This document shows, piece after piece, positions 25,811 to 37,552 of a stretch of DNA of 64,000 nt (position 1 is the stretch's first letter; each line of letters begins with the position of its first letter). The translations under genes and the position numbers were made by a program. This DNA is from Casuarius casuarius. Lineage: Eukaryota > Chordata > Aves > Casuariiformes > Casuariidae. The notes under the pieces are model-generated. The model had not been told where the DNA came from, ran no database searches, and saw nothing but the letters and a program-made list of their open reading frames with translations. Location of the stretch: contig PTFA01000158.1 in NCBI GenBank assembly GCA_003342895.1, positions 2,315,330-2,379,329 on the forward strand, given 5' to 3'.

Positions 25811-28800
25811 CCATATGTATTTTCTTTGTTGTTCTTTTTTTTAAAATAAAAATTAATGTTTCCAGGATGCTGCACAGACATTCACCAATTATCATTAGAA
25901 ATTTCTTGATGAAATTAATAACTGTAGTTTTATGGAAAGACCGTGTTTGGATTTTGTGATTTCTGATGGATGTATTATTTTCTACAGACCAGTGTGACTT
26001 TCCACTGGCAGTGTGGTTTTATCATAACCTATCAGTTGTAGTGCTTTAGCTTTTTTTCTTAATGATATTAAAAATAGCATTAATAACAATATTGATGTTG
26101 ATAGGTAGAATGTATTTGTGATAAAAATAGCATTAACCACTCTATTCAAATAATCCATGCCCTTTGGGAGTATCGGGATTACTTTGGACAATTAAAGACA
26201 TGAAGTACATAGTATTCACTGAATTAATGGCAAATCAGCTTTACTGGCATGTGGAAAATTTCAGAGCAAGTGAAAATACTCACAGAAGCATGATTAAAAA
26301 CCTAAGGAAATTGTCTCATAGGGTGATTTTTGAATTCTTTGTTGGCCTCAAGACAAAGTTCCTAAATACGCTATTGTTGTTTAAATTGCTTTTGAGTGTA
26401 GTCAATAGCTGTTCATCTAAAAGCAGGAATGAAAAAAGGAAAGTATGAGATAAAGCAGGTGATCTGGTCTTTATCGTCTGATTGAAGTGTGTGGAAAGGG
26501 AAAAGTTATCTTCTCTTTCTAGAATGGTGAAAGGATCCAGCAGAAGCAGAATTTAAATGAAAGCATTTAGGAGCAGAGTTGTTTTATGCTCCTGAAATAT
26601 CTCAGGAGTAAGAATAAAGAAGACAAGTTTAGAGCTGGAAAACTTATTTAATTTAGCTGAGCAGCAACTCCAGGCTTGAATTTGGCCCACTGAGAGTTTA
26701 TTAATCATGTCGGATAACTTTAAGCATATATAGGTAGCGTCAGTGCACAACCATCTGTAACTATATGATCTATGAATTAAATATCTGAATTTTTCTAAGT
26801 ATTCACAGACAATTACAAAAAATCATTTTTCTTCTCCTTCTCATCATGTAGGAGAAATACTTTGCTTAATTTGTAGGCTATTTATTTGCCATGTTCATTT
26901 CTGCAAATATACATTTCTGTGGAAACTCAGAGAAAAGGCAAAAGAATGTGTTCTTTAACTTTAACTCAGAACTATTGGTTTTGTAGTGATTTTTCTTTTG
27001 AGGCAACAAGTTCCATAGAATAATGGAGAGGCGTAACTCCAATGAGAGAAATGTTACTACCCTCCTGAACAGAGTGGGTTAGAGACCCTTCTTCAACATA
27101 GGCTTGGTGGTAGAACTGGACATTCTGTTAGGTAAAAATTTTTTACATTTAAAAAAGTTTCACGTGTATAAAAATCAAAATGTTTCTTTTTACAGTTCGA
27201 TTTTGTCTTTTTAGTTTGCAAGACGATTTAAAATGCAGTATAAATTACAAAATACAGTAAACACAACATCAATAGATTCTAATCAGAAAATGTCCAGATG
27301 CAATATTTTGACTTGGCTGAGATGCTTCATTTAAATTTTCCTCAAAAAAAATGGAATGATATTTTCTAGTAAAGAAATACTCCATCAGAAAATTGTTTTC
27401 TTCTAAGTCTCTTGCTGTTGGAATGTGGGCACATTATGGGTGGTCATGGGTGTACACTGGAGAAGCTAACTCACAAGTTGCATCCAGGTCTCTGAAACTT
27501 GAGATGGAACTTGAATTTAGAAATTGGTGCAGAAAGGGGAATCAGCAGTTAATTTATGCAAGATGATTGCTGATGCTGAGCCAAAGAACTGTGTTTTGTA
27601 CCCCTAGGAAATTTTTCAGGTGTGCGATTTTATTCTGTGATACAATGAGCTGAAATAGTGCAGACTGCAGGTCACAGTTGTGTCCAGTTTGTGTAACAGG
27701 ATGGGCATAATATCTGGCTAACTGCAGATATTCAGCATATTCAACGACTACACCATGACTGTTTTCCTGCTAGCGTGCTTGAGGAAAGTGGTAAAGACAT
27801 CCTTGCTGTGTACCCTTTAATTTTCTTTGGTGTGATTTGGAGTGCTTGATTACAAGATACAAACTAAAGGCATTTGCAATACGCCTTAAAAGATTTTGAA
27901 TAACAACAGGAAAAAGAAAAGCAGGAGTCTATAATAAACTAGGAATCTACTTTGGGTGTTAAAGCTGAACATTGGTTTTCATTGTTAAAGACAGGTGCTA
28001 CTAACAGCCTAGCAGTTTTTGTCTTTTCTCTCTCCACACGTATCCAAAGTAAGAGCAATTTACAGGTCATAGGGGGAACCATTGAATGGATGGAGCAGAA
28101 TCAAAAGAGCAATAATGCTCCCCAGCACAGGTATATGTTACCTAAAACAACACAAAGCGAGGATTTCAGGCATGGGTGCACAATGTGCATTCCACCTCAG
28201 AGGTCTGTCAGCTGCAGACCCACTTACACCAGTACAGTGTCATCACGGAAGACAAATACCAACCCTTTTCATATTTCTTGCTTCTCGTTCCCATTCAGTA
28301 TACAGCCCAGCCTTTTACATCTTTACAATACTCCTGTGAACAATGATACTGATCATATGCACTCAAGCCCTGATTCAGCAAAGCACTTAAATATTTGAAG
28401 ACATGATTTATCTTGTTGAGTTTAATAGGATGCTTGTACCATACACTTGCCTTTTTTTTTCCCCCCCCCCGAATCAAGGTCTTAGTCTTGTGAGAGAAGC
28501 AGAGCTCCACAGTGAGTTGCAACAACTCTGATGGGATAACGGTCACATTTATCCTGCTATGGTTAGTAAACCACAGTTTTATCAAGTTCATGTGGATGGA
28601 GCCAGGCCAGCTCTGGGCTGGGTGGTCACCTGCAGGTTGAGTCGAGTCCAGATCAGGCTTCTGATATGTACTTCTTTGATTGACTGCTGAGGAATGGTTA
28701 TTTTACACTAGATGGCTAAAGCCAGAGCAGATGAATCCTGCTCTTTCTCTACCTGAATAAGATGTAGCCCCTGTTCTTTCAACAGCAGTTTGGGGGATGA

Positions 28801-29317
28801 AATCCCAGAAGAACTAAAGAGAGGACGAAACTGCCTTTTAGTTCTTTGTAAATGTATTCAGTCAAGAGTATTTTACAGTTGTACACTACTTTAGTGCCAT
28901 TTTTAACAGTGAATGAAAGGACCATAAATCATTTGGGGTTCTGGAAAACACTGACAATTATAGCTGAACTCCTCATTTCTTAATGCAAGGGGAATTCTTC
29001 TTGATTTCCCCTTACCCTTCTTTCTGCATTGTTGAAATGATTTCAAATTTTGATCCTATTTCAAACTTTTACAGATAGAGGCACACAAATGAAAGGATAA
29101 ATTTCTTTCTTTGACTCTTTTTTATCAGACTAAACTTTCAGTAGATAATTGTAAGCACTTCTTTTAATTTATACTACAGCCGAGTTTCTTTTACACACAA
29201 AACTGCAATTGCTCCCTTAACAATATGATTCATGACACCAATAATAATGCAATCTCATTTTAGTTTTTCCAGGAACGATTGCATTCAAAGTTGTGGCAAA
29301 CGTCAGCGAGAAAGATT
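25811..29317. other. Unique AT-rich sequence, no gene seen
   Basis: A 148-codon open frame from 27952 to 28398 on the plus strand starts at TTG, not ATG, and shows no domain or splice support. The segment aaaaatagcattaa recurs at about 26070 and 26124. Near 28366, ccctgattcagcaaagcact resembles another old dispersed motif. Nothing else could be assigned. Confidence 0.45.
28452..28470. repeat. T9C10 polypyrimidine tract
   Basis: Nine T residues are followed directly by ten C residues. Such tracts are prone to sequencing and length errors, so exact counts should be treated with caution. Confidence 0.95.
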
Positions 29318-29530
29318 ATTGTCAGGGCCTTGAGGGCACTAATCAACTTCCCGGCTTGACCCTGGACCTGCCATGTCACCACAAACTTGCCCGATGCCTG
29401 GGGCTGGGGCTGCCCCCTCATGGGGTGGTGGGATGGGTCCTCGCTGCAAGGCCTGGCCCTGCCACCACGGGCAGCCCCTGCTGACACCAGTCCCTGGGAG
29501 CCACTGGCTCGTGTGGTGCCTTAACAGTGG
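29318..29530. other. GC-rich island, possibly an unclassified repeat
   Basis: About 210 bp are strongly enriched in G and C, with words such as ggcttgaccctggacctgcc, cccgatgcctggggctgggg and aaggcctggccctgccacca, inside AT-rich sequence. The edges are fairly sharp. It is too short and too poor in CpG for a classical CpG island. A transposable-element fragment is the simplest reading. The open frames on both strands here come from the absence of AT-rich stop codons. Confidence 0.4.
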
Positions 29531-31754
29531 TATCCTTCCACTTGAGGTGAGTTATTCCCTTAGCCTGTGTGGAACTGAGAATTTACTGCCTCCCGTGTCT
29601 AGGCTCTTTGACTTTTATGAGAGTCTGTTCACAAATCAGCATAGGATAACTAAAAAGTTTTCTACAGTTTCACTAACAATGAAATTCTTGTACTTGGATA
29701 CAAAGAGTGCTTTGAACTTTAGTCAATGACACCCTCTGAATCTTGTCACTTATAAAATTGTTGGGTTTTTGAGGGTCCTTCGCTCTCCTTGGCTCATTTT
29801 TCTCCTTGACTACGCTGACAAAGCAGCTAACCATTGAAATATTCTTGGCTATGAACTATGCTCTTAGAAAACATGTTTGATGTTCATATATGGTCTCTTG
29901 GCTGCTTACGCTTATGCCCATCTGCTAGGATGGCATGATGCCGGCACACAGTGCGGCATGCCAGTTTCTTTGGGCAAGGGGTGCCAACCAGCAATGGTTT
30001 CACACAGGCAAGCTGCCGAATGCTTCGAGCACCATCTCTTTTGGAGGAATCCTTTCTTTTGTTATAGGATTGCCACATTGTTGCCATATGGCTCTTTAAA
30101 CCATTGGTAGCTTTGTGTCCTAATACAATACTTGACTGTTGAGGAGGAACATAAGAGACTGAAGAGCACTTGAGCCTGGCAAGTAGATTTTGAAATGTTG
30201 TCTGACTTAGATGCAGATGAAACACTGATTATTTGAAATAAAATCTATGGATATGTTAAACAGGAACACTGAGTGGTTCTGGTTTTATGTATCTTCTTTT
30301 AAAGCGAGGAAAACAGAAATCCCAGCTCTGCATGGCATAGAAGTGCTTGTCAGCAGGGATACACAGTGTGGTCAATTAATGACAAATCTTCAGTGTTCCA
30401 TGAACAGTCAATAACCAAATTAAATAATTCTGAGCACAAAGTTGTCTCGACAAAAGTGGAGGGCATATGGGGACAGAAGCGAGGGGTCAGATCATAAAGA
30501 AGGAGGAAATTTTAACACGGGATTTGGGTTTGAAAAGGAATTAGTGAACTGGAGAAAAGTGGCAAGACTTTCCAAGCAGTGCAACTCGAGACAAAAAAAA
30601 CAGAGGATTTTTGCTATGGTGGTCAGTTACAGATGGATGAGAATGTGATGCTGAGGGTCTGAAGTGAAGAAAGGGAGCATAGAATGGAATAATGCAGTTC
30701 AGACTTAGAGTTCTATCACTTCAAACACAGCAAAAAAATGGATTTAAGAAGTTGCTGAGGGGCTCATTTGGCAACAGTTTGCATATATCTTCCATGATTT
30801 ATAACTAGAGAAGAACTGGAGTTTCCTCTCTGTTTCAGGAGTGTTTTGCAGTCTGAAGGCATATCTTGTTCTGCATCAGATGAGTGCCCCAAGTCCAAAC
30901 TGTTTGCTGTGCTGGAGTGGTGGAGCTGTCTTTTTCATTTGGACCAGAAATTGCATCCATTTCAATACTAGTATATCTATTGCTGAGGAAAGGTTTATAT
31001 TTTTGAACAAGAAACTGTTTTCAACAGAGAAAAAAATGATGAATTCCTCAAACATAGTCAGATTCAGAGGAGTGACATAGCTAGATTCAGAGGATTGACT
31101 GAGTCTTAGCAATGCAAAGACTACCTATGGGTAGTAATGATGCCAATACCGTCACTTCAGCTGCCTGTGCAATGCAGAGAGGAATTGACTCATGATGGCT
31201 AGGGTGAATTCAACCCCTTCACAGACGTCCCTATGGCCCAGACTGTCCTATGAAAAACACTTTTGATTTTTTGATTTTTTCATTTTTTCTTATCTAAGTT
31301 CCCTTTTTCCTTTTCAAGATGATGGGCTTGATAACCTGGTTATCTGCCCCAATCACTTCTCATTAAATAACTTATCAGGTTTAGGTTTATCTGATATATT
31401 GGAAACTTCTTGCTGAACTTGAACTCTCAAAACAATTTTTTTCCTTCCCTCTGAACCCACCAAAGCACAGTAGCTCTGTGGTTTCATCACTCCACTGGTG
31501 TGTAAAATACTTAGCTTCATGTCTTCTGCTTTGCTTACCTAGAGAATTCACAGTGTCTTTAGCAAGAAACATCAAGGGACAGCCACTACAGAACACATTA
31601 TTTCTTAATAGAGAAAGTACTGATACTAGATGTCTGTTTTCAGATTGTTCCTGCTAGCTGGGAATACACTAGACTTACAGAAATGTAGAGACCTTCAAGG
31701 GTTACATGGGACTTTTGATCATCTAAATTTTAGATTTAGATTGATTCATAAAAC
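29531..31754. other. No established gene
   Basis: Overlapping frames on both strands at 29877-30225 lie in a slightly CpG-richer segment, but neither product is recognisable and neither has splice support. The rest is AT-rich unique sequence apart from the small duplication at 31064-31108. Confidence 0.45.
31064..31108. repeat. Imperfect tandem duplication of about 22 bp
   Basis: The word agattcagagga occurs twice, 22 bases apart. The first copy is followed by gtgacatagct and the second by ttgactgagtct. Confidence 0.8.
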
Positions 31755-31835
31755 AATTTAATCACCTAATTCCCAACAAGTATAGTGGGGGCTAGGCACC
31801 ACAGTACCTTTGGGATGGGTGGATTTGGTAGATGA
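31755..31835 (+). repeat. Ancient repeat scrap ('gctaggcacc' type)
   Basis: gtgggggctaggcaccacag and tacctttgggatgggtgg resemble an old dispersed motif ('gggagttaggcacctaaatacctttgaggatctggg'). It ends just upstream of the long open frame at 31904. Confidence 0.35.
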
Positions 31836-31903
31836 AGCAGTAGTTAGGCCCCCTTGTCCTCTTTAGAAATCTTTATAAATCTTCTTCTTTGAAGGTTCTA
31901 ACA

Positions 31904-32407
31904 ATGTCTAACTCCTATTGGACACAGCAAAGACAATTAGGATGCAGTTATGGAGAGAACAATGGTGCCTATTATAGCCGAGATTGCATGATAGTTTCCA
32001 TTCCACAACTTTCTGAAGGTGAAATTGCCCAGGCTCTGTCCAAGAGTGGCCTTATTTCTGAAAATATACTCAATAATGGTTCAGCAATTTTACAATGTGA
32101 GGAGAAAGAATACTTTTCCATTATAAAAATTAGACCTCACAACTTTTTTAACAGTTATACAGCCAAACTATCCAGTAATAAAAAGTTGGAGGTTGTCATG
32201 GAAACCACCCTCTCAGGAGAAGGGCATTTGGACTCATTTTTCTGGTCTTGTACCTTATGTAGCAATTTATGCTTCTGCAAGGTTAAAAAAACCCATAGAT
32301 ATTCAAATAATTTTGAACCTAAATTTGAAGTAAGAATAAATATATTCACTCATTACTTTCATAAGCATTTTCATTATATTCATTTAATTGACATAACCAC
32401 AAAATGA
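31904..32407 (+). other. Uncharacterised 167-codon open frame
   Basis: This is the longest ATG-initiated frame in the window and is not explained by a transposon. ATG has A at -3, and the frame is open for another 20 codons upstream. The first half is mixed in composition (SYGENNGAYYSRDCM, QLSEGEIAQALSKSG). A small cysteine cluster follows (WSCTLCSNLCFC), then an F/H/I-rich, AT-driven C-terminus. No signal peptide, membrane segment or known domain is seen, and no promoter, splice site or poly-A signal is evident. A chance frame or a decayed exon is more likely than a gene. Confidence 0.15.
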
Positions 32408-32836
32408 GAAGCTGCTTCTATGCATCAAGATGAGGCATCAGACAAAATATTTCCAAATATGATTTTCTTATTCAAGGGAACTGAAAATTGAATGACTTAC
32501 CATGGTGAGGGGGAAATTAACTTAATGCTACAACAGTAATTACTAGCAAAAAAAAAAGCATTTTCAGTACTTACTATTGTTTTAATTGATCAGTATTAGG
32601 GAGCTGCCAAATACAGTAGCCTGCTTGAGGCAAGGCTGCTGCTGCTCCCTGTCCCCTACTCCAGCCAGGGAAGCTGAGTGTGTATTCCCAGCAGGCACAC
32701 AAACAGACATGCATACGCATATGGTTGGCTACACAGATCAACACAGGCAGACACTCAGCACTCACTCAAACAGAGAAACACCTACAGCCTCATCCTGCCC
32801 TTCTCCTGGTTAGGATGAAGGTCTCTTAGTGGGAAT

Positions 32837-32841
32837 ATACA

Positions 32842-32870
<29 letters not shown>
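32837..32870. repeat. (ATAC)n microsatellite
   Basis: There are eight and a half perfect tetranucleotide units, followed by an imperfect atatgtgtgc end. It lies at the left shoulder of the GC-rich repeat block. Confidence 0.97.
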
Positions 32871-32874
<4 letters not shown>

Positions 32875-33147
32875 GTGTGCACAATCTTGGTCCCTCCAGC
32901 AGTTGAGCTTAGACACTCATCCACCCAATAGCTGCCCCTGGATCCCCAGTCTCCCCAGCTGCTGGCACCTGGGCATATGAGCTCCTGAAGCCCGCAGCCC
33001 CACTCCAGCTGTTGGTACAGACCACCTTACGTACACTAACACACACACCGTGGATCCCTCCAGTAACGGGGCTTGGACACACAGACCATCCAGTGGCTGG
33101 GCCTGGATCCTCGCTCTCCCCATGTGCCACACTCCCAGAGACCTGTG

Positions 33148-33167
33148 CACACACACACACACACACA
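33148..33167. repeat. (CA)10 microsatellite
   Basis: Ten perfect CA units lie inside the GC-rich block, at the junction between the second and third tandem units. A shorter CA run marks the previous junction near 33040. Confidence 0.97.
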
Positions 33168-33480
33168 AGTGGGTGTCAGTCAGCTCCAGACCCATGGTCC
33201 CTAGGGCAGTTAGCCTGGACCCCCTGGTGCCTCTGGTAGCCAGCTGCCTCTGTGGTCTCACCTCAAGAGACTCACACACATACCTGGCTCCCAGGCCACT
33301 CCGCCTGCTCACTGGCTAGTCTGACTTGATATTTGCTAGTGATTGCACACTGACTTGCTCCCATTGCTTGTACCACAGACACATGGGCCCCTATGTCTCG
33401 TGCTCCCACTCTAGGTGCTGACACTTAGAGCTCCATATGCACACATGCACACAGAATAGAGAGCTTCATACCCAGGAAAA

Positions 33481-35847
33481 TAGTTGGAAATGAAATTTAA
33501 TGAGAAGACAAGGCTGTGCTGATCTGGCACAGGGAACGGCCAGAGAAGTGTACCTACCAGGCCTGTTTGCAGGTGACACCTGCACACTTTAATCTCTTTA
33601 TCCCTCTAGTTCCTCATGTTTGTTTCTCCCCAAACCACACTGATCCCTCCCTTTGCCTGCCTTTGGTTCCTCCCTTAAACATCACATATTAAGTCTTGTG
33701 CAATTCCAAAATGCTCTTCCCCTGCATCCTATGATATGTCTCATACACTTAGGCAGTAAACCCCTTCCCCATCTAAAGGTGCTGCAGAAAGCTGCTCCCG
33801 TTGACTCATCTTGAAGGGTTTCACACCTGGGCAATGGGTTTGATGGCTTTCCTGGGATAGCCCTGAGAGCAACTGGGGCAGGAGCTCTTTTCTCTGCCTG
33901 GGTTATTGGGGTTCCCCTACCTGCCATTGTCTCTGTGTGATCCTTAGTGTGTGTGGAGATGGGCCTTTCGTGGGGTGATCACTCTCCTGTGATGGTCCTG
34001 GCAGTAGCAGCGTCAGGGTATTATTCAGGTTCCTGTGCCTGCTGTTGTTCTTCCGGGTTCCTTTGTGTGTGTGCAGGTGGGCTTTTTATCACATGACATA
34101 ACAGTCACAGTCATCCCGTTAATGTGCTCAGTTGCAGTTCCAGACTCCAAGACATATGAAGGATGGTGGTGTTTTTGTATTGAATTGGGACACGTTAACC
34201 TTCCACCGATAGCGTGGCTGTAAATTTACATAGTTCCATCAAAGGTAATGGAACTACACTGACTTAAACTGGGGAGCTGGCCTGTGGGAACAGCTATACT
34301 TTCAGCACACACTCACACCTATGCAGGCATGTCACTGATTTTCCAGATGCTTATATTTGTGGCACCCTTCATATCTACATCTGCATCATTCATGGGGAAA
34401 GGCCCATGAAACAACATAGATTGAGAGATGCTCAAAGGTGTGTCAAATGTATCAGTAGGACCGTGTGGACTGCTGCTCCTTGCCCAGCTTTGCCATGTAG
34501 TCTTTCACAGATAGGACAGGAGGAAGTGATGGTTTGGCTGAGGAAAGTGCAATTGGCAACTGTAAAGCCGGGTCAAAGCTGTCCTAGCTGCTGATTCAGT
34601 TTTAAAGAAAGGTGGAGGAGAGGCCTACTCCCTCCACAAGACATTCCATCTAATGGGGGACAGTGGTATGGACCATTACCCAAGGCCTTTGGGTCTTTAG
34701 ATTTATGTTTACGCATTCTTCAGCTTCCTTCTCTTTTTAAGGATGAGTAAATCCACTGCACTGTGCTAAGGAGTCCTGGCAATGCATTCCAGGAGGCAGG
34801 GGTGTTCTGAGGGGCTAAAAATCAGATTTCAGCATTCTATTTCAGCATTTTCAGCATTATAAATGCATGGAAAGGCTTTGGAAGCCATCTGGGAAAGCGC
34901 TCCCTGACTACATTTCCAACCTGGTGAAAGGTTTAGGGTCTAAGGGCACAGAGCAGGCCAGAGAGAAGAAAACATGGAGACAGAAAGAGAAACGATGATA
35001 AAAATCTGTGAGAAGAATAGATAATCCATGTGAGCTATTTACAATGCAAACATAATACATTTTTCTAGATATTTAAGTAATAATTACCTCATTGTCTTTC
35101 AACAATGCATTCTTTATTCCTTCTGCTTTTTGGTAGCTGACACTAATTTTTGTAGCTACAATAATGTAGAAATTACAGTACACACATTGGTACAGCTTGA
35201 GCCTGTTTAATTAGCTGCCTGGAAGGAAAAGATAATGTCTTATTATTTGTCTGGGGATAGTCAACTTATCCTATGTTTGGAGATAATCACCTTCACTCTG
35301 GAGTGGGAAGACACCCTGCAATTACCACAGAGCTAAAAACAGTCCTTTCTTCCAAGGGAGGCTGTGAATCCTGAAGGCAATGACACTTTCCAAGCCTTGG
35401 CTATCATTAAAGTTTTTAGACACTGTAAGTCTTCATTTTTATGGAAGCTGTTTTTTAACATTTTCAGAACAGTGACAACCATCTTCTCAATTCATTTGTT
35501 TCATAATGCGATCTCTAAATTCCACTTGTCTGCAGGATTCATTAAAGATATCTTTTTTGTGTACACACATGTGCAGGCTTTGTGTGCGGTCTCCTAGAAT
35601 TTATAAACCTCCTTTCTATCTGATCAAGACACTTGCATGCTCAGCCCATTAATTTGACTTCAATGTTCCTCAGCTAAAATTTTGTGCAATGTTGAAGACA
35701 TGACATACTTGGAAATAGTAAGCCGAGTTCTTAATTTTTTTTATCTATGAGGAAAAATAAATATATAGGTTATTACCAGTCAGCTACATTTATGTGTTCC
35801 CATAACTATAGGTTGCTTCTTTAGAACTGGTTCTTGAGAACAAGACA
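33481..35847. other. No established gene
   Basis: The first 500 bp have moderately even composition and could extend the repeat block at 32590-33480, but no unit repeats. The remainder is AT-rich with one ancient-repeat scrap (34215-34290). No frame exceeds about 80 codons. Confidence 0.45.
34215..34290 (+). repeat. Ancient repeat scrap, relative of 25268-25302
   Basis: ccatcaaaggtaatggaact, then acactgacttaaactggg and gagctggcc, follow the same order as the remembered motif ('attgaagtcaatggagttacactgatttacaccagctgaggatctggcc' in pieces). Divergence is high. Confidence 0.38.
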
Positions 35848-36005
35848 CGTCCTCAAATTTAGGTCTGGACAAGTCACTCAGTGTGCTTCTTTCTCTGCTT
35901 CACTCTAACCTTGTCTAGGCTGTAAGCTTTTTGGAGCAATGGCTGCATCTTAGCAGTCGTATAGTAATATCTGCCTACTGTAGTGGAGGTCCAATGATAG
36001 TTAAT
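35848..36005 (+). mobile_element. MIR/L2-like remnant with an amniote-type 3' tail, plus strand
   Basis: The left part ggtctggacaagtcactcag resembles the conserved MIR core ('cttgggcaagtcacttaacc'). The right part ggctgtaagctttttggagc, gcaatggctgcatct and tagtggaggtccaatgatag resembles the L2-related tail of amniote MIR elements ('gactgtaagctctttggggc ... cacaatggggtcc'). The two halves occur in the right order and spacing, which argues for one ancient element. The middle is too diverged to align by eye. Confidence 0.58.
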
Positions 36006-36644
36006 AAAAATGCATATGAATATTTTTTTTTCCTCTTAGAATAATTAGGGCTGACTTTTCAGCCAGTTTTATGCCTGTACATTTTTGTACTTTGGAGAAG
36101 TCAGTAGCTTCCAATAAACAGTCCCAATTTTTTAGACTCGCATTTGGAATATGATAGCAGGTTGCAATATAATATGCATGGTGCTGTGGATACACTGAGG
36201 CAAAGCTTCCAGCTGGGGTAATGCCCCTAGAGCAAGCTATCCATTCTGGATGTTTCTTGATGAATCTCCTCATTAATATCTGGCATTGATTATAGGTAAA
36301 AAATGGCTATTGATGGGAATCCTGTTTCTGTAGGAAGAGGAGAGTCAAAGCCGAGGTTTGTCAGGTGAATCTCAAAGAAACCATTCAGAGAATAATTAAA
36401 GGCTCTGAGCTGAGTCAACCTCAGATCTGGAATTGAATCTAGATGGAGATCCGTGATCAGACTGTTATTTTTTACTGGATACATCTGAAAGGAAATTTTT
36501 ACTGAATAAAACTTCAGTAGGGAAGACTTCTGATCTTAATTTTATTTTGTGTGATTTGGAGACAAGAATGTTTTAGACAGGAGCCTCTGTCCTTCCCTTT
36601 CTCCATGGGGAGACCCATCTAGAGCTCCACTACCAATAGTAATG

Positions 36645-36690
36645 TAGCTGAAGATCCTTCCCAACCATTTGATTCTGTGATTCTGTGAAT
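36645..36690 (+). mobile_element. CR1 LINE terminal scrap, plus strand
   Basis: Only the final part can be seen: gaagatccttcccaacca and ttgattctgtgattctgtga, the CR1 terminus with its doubled short end repeat. Upstream sequence (36588-36644) may belong to the same copy but does not match convincingly. It lies 0.7 kb from the CR1 tail at 37376, in the same orientation. Confidence 0.65.
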
Positions 36691-37375
36691 CAGGAAAAAT
36701 CCCTATTTCTTTCCTACTGGAATTTTTCAGTCCATCAGAGAAATGCTGCGTGGGAACCATTTGGTTTTGACCAGAGACGTCCCATGGTACCCTGCCTGCT
36801 AGGCAGTTAAAACCTGTGGTTTTCCCTCATCTGACCCTTCACGAACTGCACAGTGAGCTGCTGGAAAATCTATGTTTCCAGCCTTCTGCCTCCTCAGGAA
36901 AATTAGGCTTCTATTTTCTATAAGATCTGGGGACTCCCACCAGGCAGGCCATCCCAGACCTGGTTCTCCATTCCCTTTCATAGTACATTTCAAAATGTTA
37001 TTTTTTTGTTTTGACTTAGAAAGAAAGCTAATAATGGAGCACTGAGATTCTCTATGAAACAGAACTCCATCCAATTTAGTCTCTAAGGCATGACCTATAT
37101 TCTGTTTACAGTGAATGTTGAGTGCATAGGCTTTACCTCATACTGTATCCTGGTTCTGCCCAAAGAAGCCCCTTTACAGTGCACCAGTTGCATCTGTAAT
37201 ACAGATAGAAGTATTACCACCACGTGCACTGGTTCACAGTCCTTCTGACCTGGGCCAGATTTCTGTGGTATCTATGGGAAGCTAAAGCTAAAGTGTGTGC
37301 AGGTAGAGTGGATGAGATCCAATAGACACAAGTTACAACAAAATTCTCATTGGATATACAGATAAAAAGATCACA

Positions 37376-37552
37376 GTGTGGGTGGTCAAACATTGGAACA
37401 AGTTGGCTAGAAAGCTTTCTAATCTCCATCCTTAGATACTTTCAAAAATTGGCTGGACACGGCTCTGAGCAATCTGAGCTTTGAGCAGGTGTTGGACCAG
37501 ATGATCTTCAGAGGACCTTTCCAATCTAAATTATTCAATGATTCTATGATTT
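37376..37552 (+). mobile_element. CR1 LINE 3' end, plus strand
   Basis: Sense-orientation CR1 tail: cattggaacaagttggctag, tctccatccttagatacttt, attggctggacacggctctg, gttggaccagatgatcttca, cctttccaatctaaattatt and the terminal attctatgattt. It has no target-site duplication that I can define with confidence. It is truncated at the 5' side, as most CR1 copies are. Confidence 0.88.

Larger units (their letters stand above)
32590..33480. repeat. GC-rich block of diverged tandem units with microsatellites
   Basis: Composition changes sharply from the AT-rich surroundings. Three related units start at about 32892, 33056 and 33199 (spacing 164 and 143 bp). Each begins ccctccag or ccctaggg, runs into a 'cagttgagcttagacac'-type block, then 'gctgggcctggatcc' and 'ctccccagctgctggcac'-type blocks, and ends in CA-rich sequence. 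A weaker relative may start near 32652. The units differ from each other by roughly a quarter to a third of positions by eye. Open frames on both strands here are by-products of composition. It could be an old minisatellite or the internal repeat region of a long terminal repeat; I do not recognise a named family. Confidence 0.6.

Noticed and set aside
27952..28398. 148-codon plus-strand frame
   Set aside because: It begins at TTG and the product is low in recognisable features. Part overlaps an old dispersed-repeat motif near 28366, and there is no splice or promoter support.
29877..30225. Overlapping frames on both strands (77 and 113 codons)
   Set aside because: Neither peptide resembles a known protein. 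Mutual overlap in a slightly GC-richer patch is expected from composition.
32909..33319. Several open frames of 75-131 codons on both strands
   Set aside because: They lie in the GC-rich tandem repeat block, which lacks AT-rich stop codons. The H/T/C/V-rich products reflect CA repeats.
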